A stretch of DNA of 64,000 nt, taken from assembly GCA_934167465.1 (NCBI GenBank), contig CAKPKR010000001.1, positions 1-64,000 on the forward strand, in the 5' to 3' direction. Positions 34,379-43,687 of the stretch are shown one piece after another (within the stretch, counting starts at the first letter, position 1; every line of letters begins with the position of its first letter). The notes under the pieces are model-generated. The model was not told where the DNA came from and did no database searches. It saw only the letters and a list, made by a program, of their open reading frames with translations. A program made the position numbers and the translations under genes. Source of the DNA: an uncultured Bacilli bacterium (GTDB taxonomy: Bacteria; Bacillota_I; Bacilli_A; RF39; UBA660).

Positions 34379-34407
34379 ATTATACATATAAATGTGCAAA
34401 AATACAA
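34379..34407 (-). promoter_or_regulatory. Promoter of the rnf operon
   Basis: Minus strand TTGTAT (34402-34407), 17-bp spacer, TATAAT (34379-34384), ending 20 bp before the rnfC start. Confidence 0.7.
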
Positions 34408-34411
34408 CTAA

Positions 34412-34442
34412 AAAGAACTTTGAATAGTTCGTCAAAGTTCTT
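34412..34442 (-). terminator. Terminator upstream of the rnf promoter
   Basis: Minus-strand AAGAACTTTG/CAAAGTTCTT hairpin (10-bp stem) followed by TTTTT. It would stop transcription from the ORF6N gene. The 34443-34568 stretch between holds a ribosome-binding-like GGAAAGGTGG without a convincing gene. Confidence 0.75.
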
Positions 34443-34568
34443 ATAAGCTTATTCGGAGTTTGTCATGTAGTTTATATTTTTTCTATTATTTACCACCTTT
34501 CCTTTCTTACAATATAAGTATAAATCATAAATGTGAATTTAAGATGAATAAAAAGTGAAATTTTTAAG

Positions 34569-35432
34569 TTATATTTTTAATAAAATATTTTTTAAATAAC
34601 TACTATCTTCTATTCTATTTATTCCAAAACATTTCTTACCTATATCTTTAAAACTTGATCCAGAATGATATAGTATTTTCTTATCTATTATTATAAATCT
34701 ATCGTGAAATTTATCATTATTTATTATCTCAATATTTTCGTATTGTTCATTATATTTTTTATATGATATTTCATCTATATTTTTAGTTACTACTTTTATA
34801 TTTATTTTTATTTCTTTTAAAATATCAAATAGTTGTTTTCCAGCATAATTATCGATTATAATTATTTCTTCTTTAGCTTTTTTTAGTATATCAATTAGTA
34901 ATGAATATGCATCATAAATTTCTCCTTCAAAAAATATATGATTATTATTTGTTTTAAACTGATTAAATATTTCATTTATTTTAGTATCATATTCTAATAA
35001 TTTAATATCGTGATCTATATACTTCCTTTCTAAATTAGATATTCTTTTATTTTCATTAACAATATAATGTCTCATTTTTACAAAAGCATCCATTATTTTT
35101 ATGCTTACTTGTTCTGCCACTTCTGTTCTTAAAACACTTGATAGCATAGCTACTCCTTGTTCAGTAAATACATATGGTAACTTTCTAACTCCTCCATATT
35201 CATTCCAACTTGAAGTCCCAGTCTGGGACTTCAAAACATCATATTCTTCACTTGTAAGTTGAAAATAAAATCTTTCTGGAAATCTATTAATATGTCTTTT
35301 AACAGCTTGATTTATAGTCTTTGTTCCATTTTTACATTGATATAAATTAGCTAAATCCGAATCTAATATCACTTGTTTTCCTCTTATTTCATATATTAAA
35401 TCTTCAACTTTAGTAGTAATAATCTCATTCAT
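34569..35432 (-). CDS. ORF6N-domain DNA-binding protein with PLD-like C-terminus
   Basis: 287 aa. N-terminal ORF6N/KilA-N-type DNA-binding domain (about 1-125: YEIRGKQVILDSDLANLYQ, INRFPERFYFQLT, KLPYVFTEQGVAMLSSVLR). C-terminal part has the phospholipase-D-like motif KFHDRFIIIDKKILYHSGSS with KDIGKKCFG, found in some of these proteins. Role unknown; such genes are common on phages and mobile elements but no phage genes are nearby. A palindrome at 35210-35234 lies in the ORF6N coding part. Strong ribosome binding site (GAGGTGAT). Confidence 0.85.
   Translation of the reverse strand: MNEIITTKVEDLIYEIRGKQVILDSDLANLYQCKNGTKTINQAVKRHINRFPERFYFQLTSEEYDVLKSQTGTSSWNEYGGVRKLPYVFTEQGVAMLSSVLRTEVAEQVSIKIMDAFVKMRHYIVNENKRISNLERKYIDHDIKLLEYDTKINEIFNQFKTNNNHIFFEGEIYDAYSLLIDILKKAKEEIIIIDNYAGKQLFDILKEIKINIKVVTKNIDEISYKKYNEQYENIEIINNDKFHDRFIIIDKKILYHSGSSFKDIGKKCFGINRIEDSSYLKNILLKI
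35210..35234. repeat. Intragenic palindrome of the ORF6N-PLD gene
   Basis: Perfect 11-bp arms (TTGAAGTCCCA and its reverse complement) around a 3-nt centre GTC on the plus strand. Encodes LKSQTGTS in the DNA-binding domain. Same layout as the palindromes of the four DUF1016 genes. Confidence 0.9.
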
Positions 35433-35487
35433 AGTATCACCTCTATTAAAATCTTACGACATAAAGTTTATATTTCCTTGAAGAATA

Positions 35488-35520
35488 ACAAAAAAAGTTT
35501 CAATTTATGAAACTTTTTAA
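35488..35520 (-). terminator. Terminator after the AI-2E family gene
   Basis: Minus-strand AAAAAGTTTC/GAAACTTTTT hairpin and T-run, overlapping the end of the 35517 gene. Confidence 0.8.
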
Positions 35521-36584
35521 TTTTTAATTCGATCTTCTTTAAAATCTTCGATTTTTTCTTTTAAATCATCTTCAAAAAATTTATATGTAGCAATCAATAT
35601 TATAGCCGTTGGTAAAGAAATAACAATTCCTAATACACCAAATAAAGCTCCACCAACAAACACACTCATAATTACAATTAATGGATGAACTTTATTAGTT
35701 TTACCATATACAAGTGGATTTATAACATATCCATCTATACTAGATAAAACAACAAACACAATTATAGTCTTTATAAAAAGTGTTGGACTAATAACAAAGG
35801 CCGTAACAGCTGCAACTATATTATTACAGATTCCACCAAAATATGGAATTAATTGAGCAACCATAGCTAAACATCCTAGTAGTATTGCATTTGGATGACC
35901 AATTATTGTATAAGCAATACTATATTCAAATAATGAAATTATCATTATTTTAACAAAACCTGTTAAATAAGATCTCATTTCTTTATCTAGCAAAATAACA
36001 TATCTACATAATCTTTTATTTCGTTTATTTAAAAACTTTTTAAATCTTTTTCTAATATTATCCATATCTGCTAGAAAATACATAGCAGCTGCAAAAGAAA
36101 TTAACAAAGTTGATAAATAACTTAAAGAACCACCTATTATCTTAATAGTGCCATTTGAAACAAATTTACCTAGTTCCTCAATTATAGAATTAAAACTATT
36201 CGATAAAGTTTGCTCAAAACCACTAATATTTATAGCACTATCAAATGATATTTCATTAATAAAATACATAATAGAGCTAAATAAACTACTAAGTTGATTA
36301 AATAAAAGTGGAACTACAATAACTCCAAAAATAGTTAAAACAGTAAATAAAACTATTACAATAAGGATTATTGATAATACCTTAGGAACTCCTTTAGTTT
36401 TTAAATAACTTACAATCGGATATAATGCATAAGCAATTACAAAAGCTAATAAGAATGGAAAAGATAAATTCCATATTTTCCCTATTATTCCTAACCATAA
36501 ATTACCAGTCCTATATAATAAATATATAATAACCATTATAATAGCACAATTTAATAATTTATAATCTAATTTATCTTTTAACAT
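35517..36584 (-). CDS. AI-2E family transporter (YdiK/PerM-type membrane protein)
   Basis: 355 aa with about eight hydrophobic segments, starting with paired helices and the family stretch LAFVIAYALYPIV; later VAQLIPYFGGI and the C-terminal block NPLVYGKTNKVHPLIVIMSV with GGALFGVLGIVISLP. Transport substrate differs among members and is unknown here. Its ATG directly follows the dtd stop codon (TAG ATG). Confidence 0.92.
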   Translation of the reverse strand: MLKDKLDYKLLNCAIIMVIIYLLYRTGNLWLGIIGKIWNLSFPFLLAFVIAYALYPIVSYLKTKGVPKVLSIILIVIVLFTVLTIFGVIVVPLLFNQLSSLFSSIMYFINEISFDSAINISGFEQTLSNSFNSIIEELGKFVSNGTIKIIGGSLSYLSTLLISFAAAMYFLADMDNIRKRFKKFLNKRNKRLCRYVILLDKEMRSYLTGFVKIMIISLFEYSIAYTIIGHPNAILLGCLAMVAQLIPYFGGICNNIVAAVTAFVISPTLFIKTIIVFVVLSSIDGYVINPLVYGKTNKVHPLIVIMSVFVGGALFGVLGIVISLPTAIILIATYKFFEDDLKEKIEDFKEDRIKN

Positions 36585-37025
36585 CTAATCCCTACTTTCT
36601 AATAAAATAGTCACTGGACCATCATTTATAATATTTACTTTCATATCAGCACCAAATACGCCAGTTTCTACCTTTATTTTTCCCTTTAATCTTTCATTAA
36701 ATAAATCATACAATTTATTTGCCTCTATATTTTTCATAGCATGTATATAACTCGGTCTATTTCCTTTTTTAGTATCCGCATATAAAGTGAATTGTGAAAT
36801 ACTTAAAATTTCACCAGCTACATCCAATACTGATTTATTCATTATACCTGATTCATCATCAAATATTCTTAAATTTAATAATTTATTAATTAAATAATCA
36901 ATTTCTTTTACAGTATCGCCATTTGTAAACCCAACAAATATTACTAATCCTTTGTCAATTTTACCTACAATATTATTATTAACTGATACGCTGGAATTTA
37001 AACTTCTTTGAACTAAAATTCTCAT
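36585..37025 (-). CDS. dtd: D-aminoacyl-tRNA deacylase
   Basis: 146 aa. Family motifs SQFTLYADTKKGNRPSY (with the SQFT active-site block) and the C-terminal NDGPVTILLES (GPVT) are present. Removes D-amino acids from tRNA. Overlaps relA by 4 bp (ATGA), the usual relA-dtd arrangement of Firmicutes. Confidence 0.97.
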   Translation of the reverse strand: MRILVQRSLNSSVSVNNNIVGKIDKGLVIFVGFTNGDTVKEIDYLINKLLNLRIFDDESGIMNKSVLDVAGEILSISQFTLYADTKKGNRPSYIHAMKNIEANKLYDLFNERLKGKIKVETGVFGADMKVNIINDGPVTILLESRD

Positions 37026-39178
37026 TTAATATTTCTTTCTACCTCAATAATATTTGAAATCATTCTTACATCATTAATAAATTTTGACAATCTTTCTTTA
37101 TTTTCAACAAGAACTAATAAATCAAATACCACATCATTTTCATTATTATAAGTATTAATTGATTGAATATTTATATTATTATTAGAAGCTTTAGAAACAA
37201 TTTCAACCAAAATATTTTCTTTTTTTTCAGCTCTAACTAATACCATAGTAGGATATTTTTTATTTAAATTATTCCATTTAACATCTATTATTCTTTCCTC
37301 TAATTCACTAACATTTGGACATACCATACGATGAACTGAAACGCCATAACCTTTAGTAATATAGCCAACAATTCTATCTCCAGGAACAGGTTTACAGCAA
37401 GAAGCTAACGAAATCTTAATATTATCTATACCTGCTACAATAACATCATTTTTTAATTCTACATTTTCTTCTTTTATTACTTTTTTAAAAATAATATCTT
37501 CTTTTGTATCATTAGCATCAGTAATTATATTAGTAACTGCTATTGGAGAGATTTTATTGTTTCCTATATTAATATATAATTCTTCAATACTTCCTAATTT
37601 TAATTCAGAAAGAACTTTATTTATATTATCTTCAGAACTGAAATCTGTATAAGAAATTTTTTTCTTTCTTAACTCTTTGTTAAGAGTTTCTTCTCCTCTT
37701 TTTAAATATTCATCTTTATCAATTTTCCTAAAGAAATTTCTGATTTTATTTTTGGCTTGAGCTGTTTTAGCAATATCAATCCATTCACGACTAGGACCAG
37801 TAGAATTTTTATTAGTATTTACTTTTATAACATCGTTATTTTTTAATTCATAGTCAAGTGGAACAATATTATTATTAACTATAGCTCCTACCATTTTATC
37901 TCCTATTCCACTATGAACTTTATAGGCAAAATCAATTGGTGTAGATCCATTTGGTAGTTCTACAACATCCCCTTTAGGTGTAAACACATATATTACATTA
38001 TCAAATAAATCATCTTTAATTGATTTTACAAATTCTTCATCAGTTGTTGAATCATTATTAAGTTCTATTATTGATCTAAAAAATTGTAGCTTTTGGTCCA
38101 TTCCATTCTGAGTTGCTATCTTATTACTTCCTTGTTCCTTATAAGACCAATGTGAAGCAATACCTCTTTCAGCTATTTCGTCCATTTCATAGGTTCTTAT
38201 TTGAATTTCAAATAAATATCCATCAACACCTATTACTGTTGTATGTAATGATTGATACATATTTGTTTTAGGCATTGCAATATAATCTTTAAATCTTCTA
38301 GGTAATGGTTTATACTTTGAGTGAATAATTCCTAACGCTTTATAACATTCTTGTTCCGTATTTACAAACACTCTTAAAGCAAGCAAATCATAAATATCAC
38401 TAAACTTTTTACCTTTGTCTAATTTTTTATATATGCTATAAATACTTTTTGCTCTTCCCTTTATCTCGTGTTTAATATCATTATTATTTAATAATTCACT
38501 AACACATTGTTTCATCTCGTTAACAGAAGCATCTCTTTCCGCTTTTGTTTGATTTAATTTATCAACTATATCAAAGTAAACATTTGGTTTTAAATATCTT
38601 AAACTCAAATCTTCTAACTCACTTTTAAATGAGTTCATACCTAATCTATGAGCAATTGGTGTTAAAATTTCTAATGTTTCTCTTGCTTTTTCTTTTTGTT
38701 TTTTTTCAGGGAAAACCCATAGTGTACGCATATTATGTAGTCTATCAGCTAATTTTATTGTAATTACTCTTACATCTTCACATAATCCAACAAATATCTT
38801 TCTTTGATTTGCAATAGCTGCTTGACTATCTAATTCAAAATTCAAATTATTTATTTTTGTAACACCATCAACTAATTCAGCTATTTCATATGAAAATTGG
38901 TTTGCTAATTCATCTTTTGTAACACCACAGTCATCTATTACATCATGTAGAAGTCCTGCACATATTGTTTCTAAATCAGCATTAGTTTCACTTAAAATAT
39001 ATGCGACGTTAAGAGGATGATCAATATAATCCTCCCCTGTTAGTCTTTTTTCCCCGAAATGAAGTTTATCAACATAGTTGTAGCATTTATCAACTAGTTC
39101 AATTTCTTCTTTCTTCATATAACTTTTTAATTTATCAATTAATTTATCATAAGTTAAATTGATATTTTTTTTTGTCAT
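37022..39178 (-). CDS. relA: Bifunctional (p)ppGpp synthetase/hydrolase (RelA/SpoT family)
   Basis: 718 aa. HD hydrolase domain (about 45-155: HPLNVAYILSE, GLLHDVIDD), synthetase domain (about 240-350: GRAKSIYSIYKKL, YQSLHTTVIG), TGS domain (about 390-450: VFTPKGDVVELPNGSTPIDFAY), zinc-finger-like helical part (SCCKPVPGDRIVGY) and ACT domain at the C-terminus. Hydrolase residues appear complete, so both activities are expected. Confidence 0.97.
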   Translation of the reverse strand: MTKKNINLTYDKLIDKLKSYMKKEEIELVDKCYNYVDKLHFGEKRLTGEDYIDHPLNVAYILSETNADLETICAGLLHDVIDDCGVTKDELANQFSYEIAELVDGVTKINNLNFELDSQAAIANQRKIFVGLCEDVRVITIKLADRLHNMRTLWVFPEKKQKEKARETLEILTPIAHRLGMNSFKSELEDLSLRYLKPNVYFDIVDKLNQTKAERDASVNEMKQCVSELLNNNDIKHEIKGRAKSIYSIYKKLDKGKKFSDIYDLLALRVFVNTEQECYKALGIIHSKYKPLPRRFKDYIAMPKTNMYQSLHTTVIGVDGYLFEIQIRTYEMDEIAERGIASHWSYKEQGSNKIATQNGMDQKLQFFRSIIELNNDSTTDEEFVKSIKDDLFDNVIYVFTPKGDVVELPNGSTPIDFAYKVHSGIGDKMVGAIVNNNIVPLDYELKNNDVIKVNTNKNSTGPSREWIDIAKTAQAKNKIRNFFRKIDKDEYLKRGEETLNKELRKKKISYTDFSSEDNINKVLSELKLGSIEELYINIGNNKISPIAVTNIITDANDTKEDIIFKKVIKEENVELKNDVIVAGIDNIKISLASCCKPVPGDRIVGYITKGYGVSVHRMVCPNVSELEERIIDVKWNNLNKKYPTMVLVRAEKKENILVEIVSKASNNNINIQSINTYNNENDVVFDLLVLVENKERLSKFINDVRMISNIIEVERNIK

Positions 39179-39196
39179 AATATCACATCTTTCAAA

Positions 39197-41395
39197 TTAT
39201 GAATTTATTCCTTTTACTTTCTTTTCTTCTAAAGTTGGTTCTTCATACCATTTTTTATTTTTTGGTTTACCAATATTTTTCTTTTCTAAGTTAAACCATA
39301 AATAAGCTGCTATAAATAGTGAAGAATATGTACCAGCTATTAATCCTACTAGAAGTGCTATATTAAAGTTTAGTATTTGTTTAGAACCAAGTATAATTAA
39401 TGAAATAACTGGAATCATTGTTGTTATACTTGTAACTATACTTCTTTTAACTATATCTTTAATACTTAAATTAACTATATCTTCTAATTCTTCTTGTTTT
39501 TTAATATGTCTATTTTTTAATAATTCTCTTATTCTATCAAACATAACTATTGTATCATTTATTGAATATCCAATGATTGATAATATAGCTGCTATAAATA
39601 TAGAAGAAACTTCTAATTTTAAAACACTAAATACAGCAATTATCATAAATACATCGTGAGCTAAAGCTACTATTGAACTAATACCAAAGTTAAATGTAAA
39701 TCTAAGTGATATATATATAATTATGCCAATTATAGCTATAATTACTGAGTAAATAGCGTTTTTAACTAATTCTTTTTTTACTACATTTGATACAACATTT
39801 ATATCAGTACTTACATTATATTTAGTTTCAAATTCATTTTGAAGTTTTAATATTTCTGATTTTTCTAATGTATCTTCAATTCTAACTGAAATATTTGTAT
39901 CTTTATCAATATCAATTATCTTGTAATCTTTTAATTCTTCTTTGATTTTATCATCTGATATTTCTTCACTAAATGTAATTAAAGTACCACCTTTAAAATC
40001 TATTCCTAAATTTAATTTGTTAGTACATAGAGAAATAACTCCTATTCCAACTAATACTAATGTTATTAATATAAACTTAGAACCATTTTTAACAAAGTTA
40101 AAATTTCTTTCTTTTCTTTCATATTTACCTACAAATAATTTTTCTTTATCGTCAAAATAATTTGTGTTGATAAATACTTTTAACATTATTCTTGTAATTA
40201 CAACCATTACCAACATTGTTACAAAAATACTTATGATTAACATTGTGGCAAATCCTTTAATACTGCTTTCACCAAATATAAATAAGATGATTGCTACTAG
40301 TAGTGTTGTTAAGTTAGCATCTACTATAGTAACAATAGAACTTGAATTACCTCTTTTGAATGCTGTTTTTAAACTTGAGCCATGTCTAAGTTCATCTTTA
40401 ATTTTTTCAAAATTTAATACATTAGCATCGACAGCCATACCAATACCTAATAATATTGCTGCAATACCAGGAAGTGTTAAAACACCACCTACTAACCAAA
40501 ATATACCTAATGTTAATACTGTATAAATTAGTAATCCAATTGAAGCTATAAATCCTGAAAAATGATAAAGGACAATCATTAAAGCCATTACTAATAAAAT
40601 ACCAACTACACCAGCTACTAATGTTTTAGATAAGGAGTTATCACCAAAACTAGCTGTTACTGTTTTAGATGACACTTCTTCTAATTTAGTAGGTAAACTA
40701 CCAGAATTAATTAATGTAACTAATGTTTTTACTTCATCTTGAGTAAAGTTACCTTGGATAATTACATCACTTGAAAATCCTTGTGATACTGTAGCTGCTG
40801 ATAAACATCTTGAACCTGTTGTACCACATTTTTGTCCTTCCTTTTTATAGCTATCGACACCTTCTTCAAAGTCTAGCCAAATAACTATTAATTTATCTTC
40901 TGTTTTGCTTATTTTGCTTGTTACTCTATAGAATTCATCTTTTTTAGCAACTCCCAAAGCAACAGCTGGCATTTTGTTAGATGATTCTCCAACACTTGCT
41001 CCACCGGAACTTAGAACATCACTTGTCATAAGTAAATTATCACTAGAATCTCTAAATGTTAATGTTGCAACTTTACCTAATGTATTTCTTGCTTCATCTG
41101 GAGATGTTACACCTGCTAATTGAACTCTAATTTTATCGTCGCCTTCAATTGTTATTTCTGGCTCTGATACTCCTAAAGAGTCAATTCTTTTAATTAATGT
41201 TTTATATGTATTTGTAAGCATATCATTTGTTAGTTCTTCACCATTTAAACTACTAACTTGATATAATACTTCAAATCCTCCTTGTAGGTCTAATCCAAAT
41301 TTTAGACTATTAAGGATACTTGGAAGTGATAATACACACATTACACCTACTAGAATGCAAAAAAATAAATGTTTAAATATTCCTTGTTTTTTCAT
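39197..41395 (-). CDS. secDF: Protein translocase subunit SecDF (fused)
   Basis: 732 aa. SecD half: LKFGLDLQGGFEVLY, DEARNTLGKVATLTF, and IAAILLGIGMAVDANVLNFE. SecF half from about 440: NLGIDFKGGTLITF and SIIGYSINDTIVMFDRIRE. Twelve membrane segments in two sets of six, as in Bacillus. Uses proton motive force to help export. The ATG at 41395 with AGGAGTGAG is preferred over a frame start in comN. Confidence 0.97.
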   Translation of the reverse strand: MKKQGIFKHLFFCILVGVMCVLSLPSILNSLKFGLDLQGGFEVLYQVSSLNGEELTNDMLTNTYKTLIKRIDSLGVSEPEITIEGDDKIRVQLAGVTSPDEARNTLGKVATLTFRDSSDNLLMTSDVLSSGGASVGESSNKMPAVALGVAKKDEFYRVTSKISKTEDKLIVIWLDFEEGVDSYKKEGQKCGTTGSRCLSAATVSQGFSSDVIIQGNFTQDEVKTLVTLINSGSLPTKLEEVSSKTVTASFGDNSLSKTLVAGVVGILLVMALMIVLYHFSGFIASIGLLIYTVLTLGIFWLVGGVLTLPGIAAILLGIGMAVDANVLNFEKIKDELRHGSSLKTAFKRGNSSSIVTIVDANLTTLLVAIILFIFGESSIKGFATMLIISIFVTMLVMVVITRIMLKVFINTNYFDDKEKLFVGKYERKERNFNFVKNGSKFILITLVLVGIGVISLCTNKLNLGIDFKGGTLITFSEEISDDKIKEELKDYKIIDIDKDTNISVRIEDTLEKSEILKLQNEFETKYNVSTDINVVSNVVKKELVKNAIYSVIIAIIGIIIYISLRFTFNFGISSIVALAHDVFMIIAVFSVLKLEVSSIFIAAILSIIGYSINDTIVMFDRIRELLKNRHIKKQEELEDIVNLSIKDIVKRSIVTSITTMIPVISLIILGSKQILNFNIALLVGLIAGTYSSLFIAAYLWFNLEKKNIGKPKNKKWYEEPTLEEKKVKGINS

Positions 41396-41405
41396 ATACT
41401 CACTC

Positions 41406-41678
41406 CTAATCTTCAAAATAAACTTTTCTATTTTTAAAATTTAATTTTTCCCTCAAATATGAATCAATTATAACATCATCTGTATTTAATATATCACTTG
41501 TCATATCATACAAAGATAAATTTTTTGAATTTACCCATTTTACTTCTTTTAAATAATTCCATATATCTTGTTCTTTTATATATACATAACCATTTCTTCG
41601 CATTTCTTCTTTTTTGGTTAAAAGTGCAGGTTTAATTCTTTGATATAACTCTTCTAACGAATTAAATGTAATGTCCAT
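41406..41678 (-). CDS. ComN-like post-transcriptional regulator
   Basis: 90 aa. The blocks IKPALLTKKEEMRRNGYVYI and IWNYLKEVKW resemble the ComN/YrzD family, which lies next to secDF in Bacillus and affects comE mRNA translation there. Same neighbour here. Assigned by family pattern and context. Confidence 0.75.
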   Translation of the reverse strand: MDITFNSLEELYQRIKPALLTKKEEMRRNGYVYIKEQDIWNYLKEVKWVNSKNLSLYDMTSDILNTDDVIIDSYLREKLNFKNRKVYFED

Positions 41679-41707
41679 ATTCTACCTCCATTATTAATTA
41701 CATATAT

Positions 41708-41736
41708 ATTATATAAGAAAAATCATTTTTTTTAAA
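41708..41736 (-). promoter_or_regulatory. Candidate promoter of comN-secDF
   Basis: Minus strand TTTAAA (41731-41736), 17-bp spacer, TATAAT (41708-41713). The -35 is weak. Confidence 0.4.
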
Positions 41737-41755
41737 GGTATTAAGGAGATATTTT

Positions 41756-43048
41756 ATGAAAAAAAGCAAATTTCTAAAATCTGTAATTATATTAGTTATT
41801 GGTGGTTTTATTACTAAGTTATTAGGAATGGTTATTAAGATTGTTTTAACTAGAACTATTGGGACTACAGGTATTGGTATTTATATGTTAATTATGCCAA
41901 CTTATATGCTACTAATTTCTATTGCTCAATTAGGTTTTCCAGTAGCTATTTCTAAACTGGTTGCAGAAAATAAGTTTAATAATAGGTCTTTAGTTTTAGG
42001 TATTATGCCTATTTCTTTATTTATAAATTTGATTATTTTCATTTTTTTAATTTTATTTGGTAGTTTTATTTCTAATAATTTACTTCACGATAGTAGGACT
42101 TATTATGGAATTATTGCGATTGGATTTGTTCTACCATTTATTAGTATTTCTTCAATTATGCGAGGATATTTTTTTGGTAAAGAAAGAATGTTACCACATA
42201 CATTTTCTAATATCATAGAAGATGTTATTAGACTATTATTTATTATTTTTGTTATTCCTCTTACAATTCCTTTAGGAATAGAATATACTATTTTCTTCTT
42301 AATTTTATCTTCGATTTTAAGTGAGTTATCTTCAATTATTATTTTCATTATTTGTGCTCCAAAAAAAATGGATTTTAGAAAAAATATTGTTCCTAAAAAA
42401 AATAATGTTAGAAATATTTTAAGTATTAGTTTACCAGCCACTGGAAGTAGATTAATAGGCAATATAGGTTATTTTTTAGAGCCAATTATTTTGACTTTTG
42501 TCTTAATTCATACTGGTTACGATAGTGAATTTATCATTAATGAATATGGAATTATTAACGGTTATGTTTTACCACTTATATTATTACCATCTTTTTTTAC
42601 AATGGCTATATCACAATCATTAATCCCCATTATTAGTAAGTCTTATTCTGATAAGAATCTTAATTATACAAGGTCAAAGATAAAACAAGCTGTTAATTTA
42701 TCATTACTTATTGGAATACCTGCAACATTAATTTTTATATTTATTCCAAATGTTCCACTTAAATTGATATATAATACTGATATTGGTATAAATTATTTAC
42801 GTGTTTTAGCGCCTATTTGTTTGCTTCATTATATTCAGGGACCAATCACTAGTAGTTTACAAGCAATGGGAAAAGCGAAAGTTGCTATGAAAGGGACATT
42901 ATATGGTATGATCCTTAGAACCAGTACTTTATTTATTTTTTCTTATTTAAAAATAGGTTTATGGGGTCTTATTATAGCAATTTCAATTAACATTATTTTT
43001 GTTACATTACACCAAATTAAAAAAGTTATAAAAGCATTAAAAAACTAG
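41756..43048 (+). CDS. SpoVB-like MATE/MOP-family flippase
   Basis: 430 aa, about 12 hydrophobic segments. N-terminus KSVIILVIGGFITKLLGMV and IAQLGFPVAISKLVAENK, and MRGYFFGKERMLPHTFSNIIEDVIR, are those of the SpoVB/polysaccharide-exporter family. Members flip lipid-linked precursors; SpoVB itself is needed for the spore cortex. Shorter than Bacillus SpoVB (about 520 aa). Plus strand with AAGGAG, divergent from comN and convergent with the next gene. Confidence 0.9.
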   Translation: MKKSKFLKSVIILVIGGFITKLLGMVIKIVLTRTIGTTGIGIYMLIMPTYMLLISIAQLGFPVAISKLVAENKFNNRSLVLGIMPISLFINLIIFIFLILFGSFISNNLLHDSRTYYGIIAIGFVLPFISISSIMRGYFFGKERMLPHTFSNIIEDVIRLLFIIFVIPLTIPLGIEYTIFFLILSSILSELSSIIIFIICAPKKMDFRKNIVPKKNNVRNILSISLPATGSRLIGNIGYFLEPIILTFVLIHTGYDSEFIINEYGIINGYVLPLILLPSFFTMAISQSLIPIISKSYSDKNLNYTRSKIKQAVNLSLLIGIPATLIFIFIPNVPLKLIYNTDIGINYLRVLAPICLLHYIQGPITSSLQAMGKAKVAMKGTLYGMILRTSTLFIFSYLKIGLWGLIIAISINIIFVTLHQIKKVIKALKN

Positions 43049-43066
43049 AAAAGATTTCTAGTTCAT
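43042..43066. terminator. Bidirectional terminator between convergent genes
   Basis: AACTAGAAA/TTTCTAGTT hairpin with 3-nt loop. On the minus strand it is followed by TTTTTT; on the plus strand by a weaker T-run. Confidence 0.75.
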
Positions 43067-43687
43067 TTTCGCTATTTCTAATTTATCATTACTATGAATT
43101 ATAGTAAGTTCTACTTCTTTAGGATATTCTAAATCTTTTTCATACTCAATTGTTACTTTAACAACATAAGCTTTATCATCTTTGACATCATTTTTAAATG
43201 TAACACTTTGTTCATTAATACTTTTAATTTCTGTGTTTTTAACAAGTGGTAAATCTTGTTTTCTATCTTTATAAATATTATTTTCTACATATTTATAAAT
43301 TCCTTCTTTAGCGTACTTTACAAAATCTTCTTGATAATCTTTGTAAACAAATTGTATACCACCAACATCATTTTTATTTATTGAACTATCAAGTGAAAAG
43401 AAATCAATTACAAATAATTCACTAATTAAAGAAGCATAATTTTCTTCATCAATTTTATCTTTTTTTAATTCATCTTTAAGTAACATAAATTTTTCTTTGA
43501 AATATTCTGAATCATTTTCATTTAAAGTATAACCATAGCCTTCAATATTAGATAATATTTCTACTTGTTTAGTTCCACTATTTAAAACACTAATAATGTC
43601 TTTTACACAGAATCCTAAACAAATAACTAATATAACTAATATAACTATAAGAATTGTTTTAAAATTAATTTGTTTTTTCTTTTTCAT
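43058..43687 (-). CDS. Membrane-anchored extracytoplasmic protein of unknown function
   Basis: 209 aa. Basic start, one transmembrane helix (about 11-31), then a soluble alpha/beta domain (about 40-209) without cysteines outside the helix. No family recognised. Overlaps the LTA-synthase-like gene by 23 bp, so it may act with it at the envelope. AGGAGAGAC precedes the ATG. Confidence 0.75.
   Translation of the reverse strand: MKKKKQINFKTILIVILVILVICLGFCVKDIISVLNSGTKQVEILSNIEGYGYTLNENDSEYFKEKFMLLKDELKKDKIDEENYASLISELFVIDFFSLDSSINKNDVGGIQFVYKDYQEDFVKYAKEGIYKYVENNIYKDRKQDLPLVKNTEIKSINEQSVTFKNDVKDDKAYVVKVTIEYEKDLEYPKEVELTIIHSNDKLEIAKMN

Noticed and set aside
34443..34568. Short peptide gene after GGAAAGGTGG upstream of the rnf terminator
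   Set aside because: No ATG at suitable distance; the only frame is about 15 codons from a GTG placed too close to the ribosome-binding-like sequence.
34569..35432. Prophage signalled by the ORF6N gene
   Set aside because: No integrase, terminase, capsid or tail genes nearby; neighbours are rnf, an AI-2E family transporter and dtd-relA.
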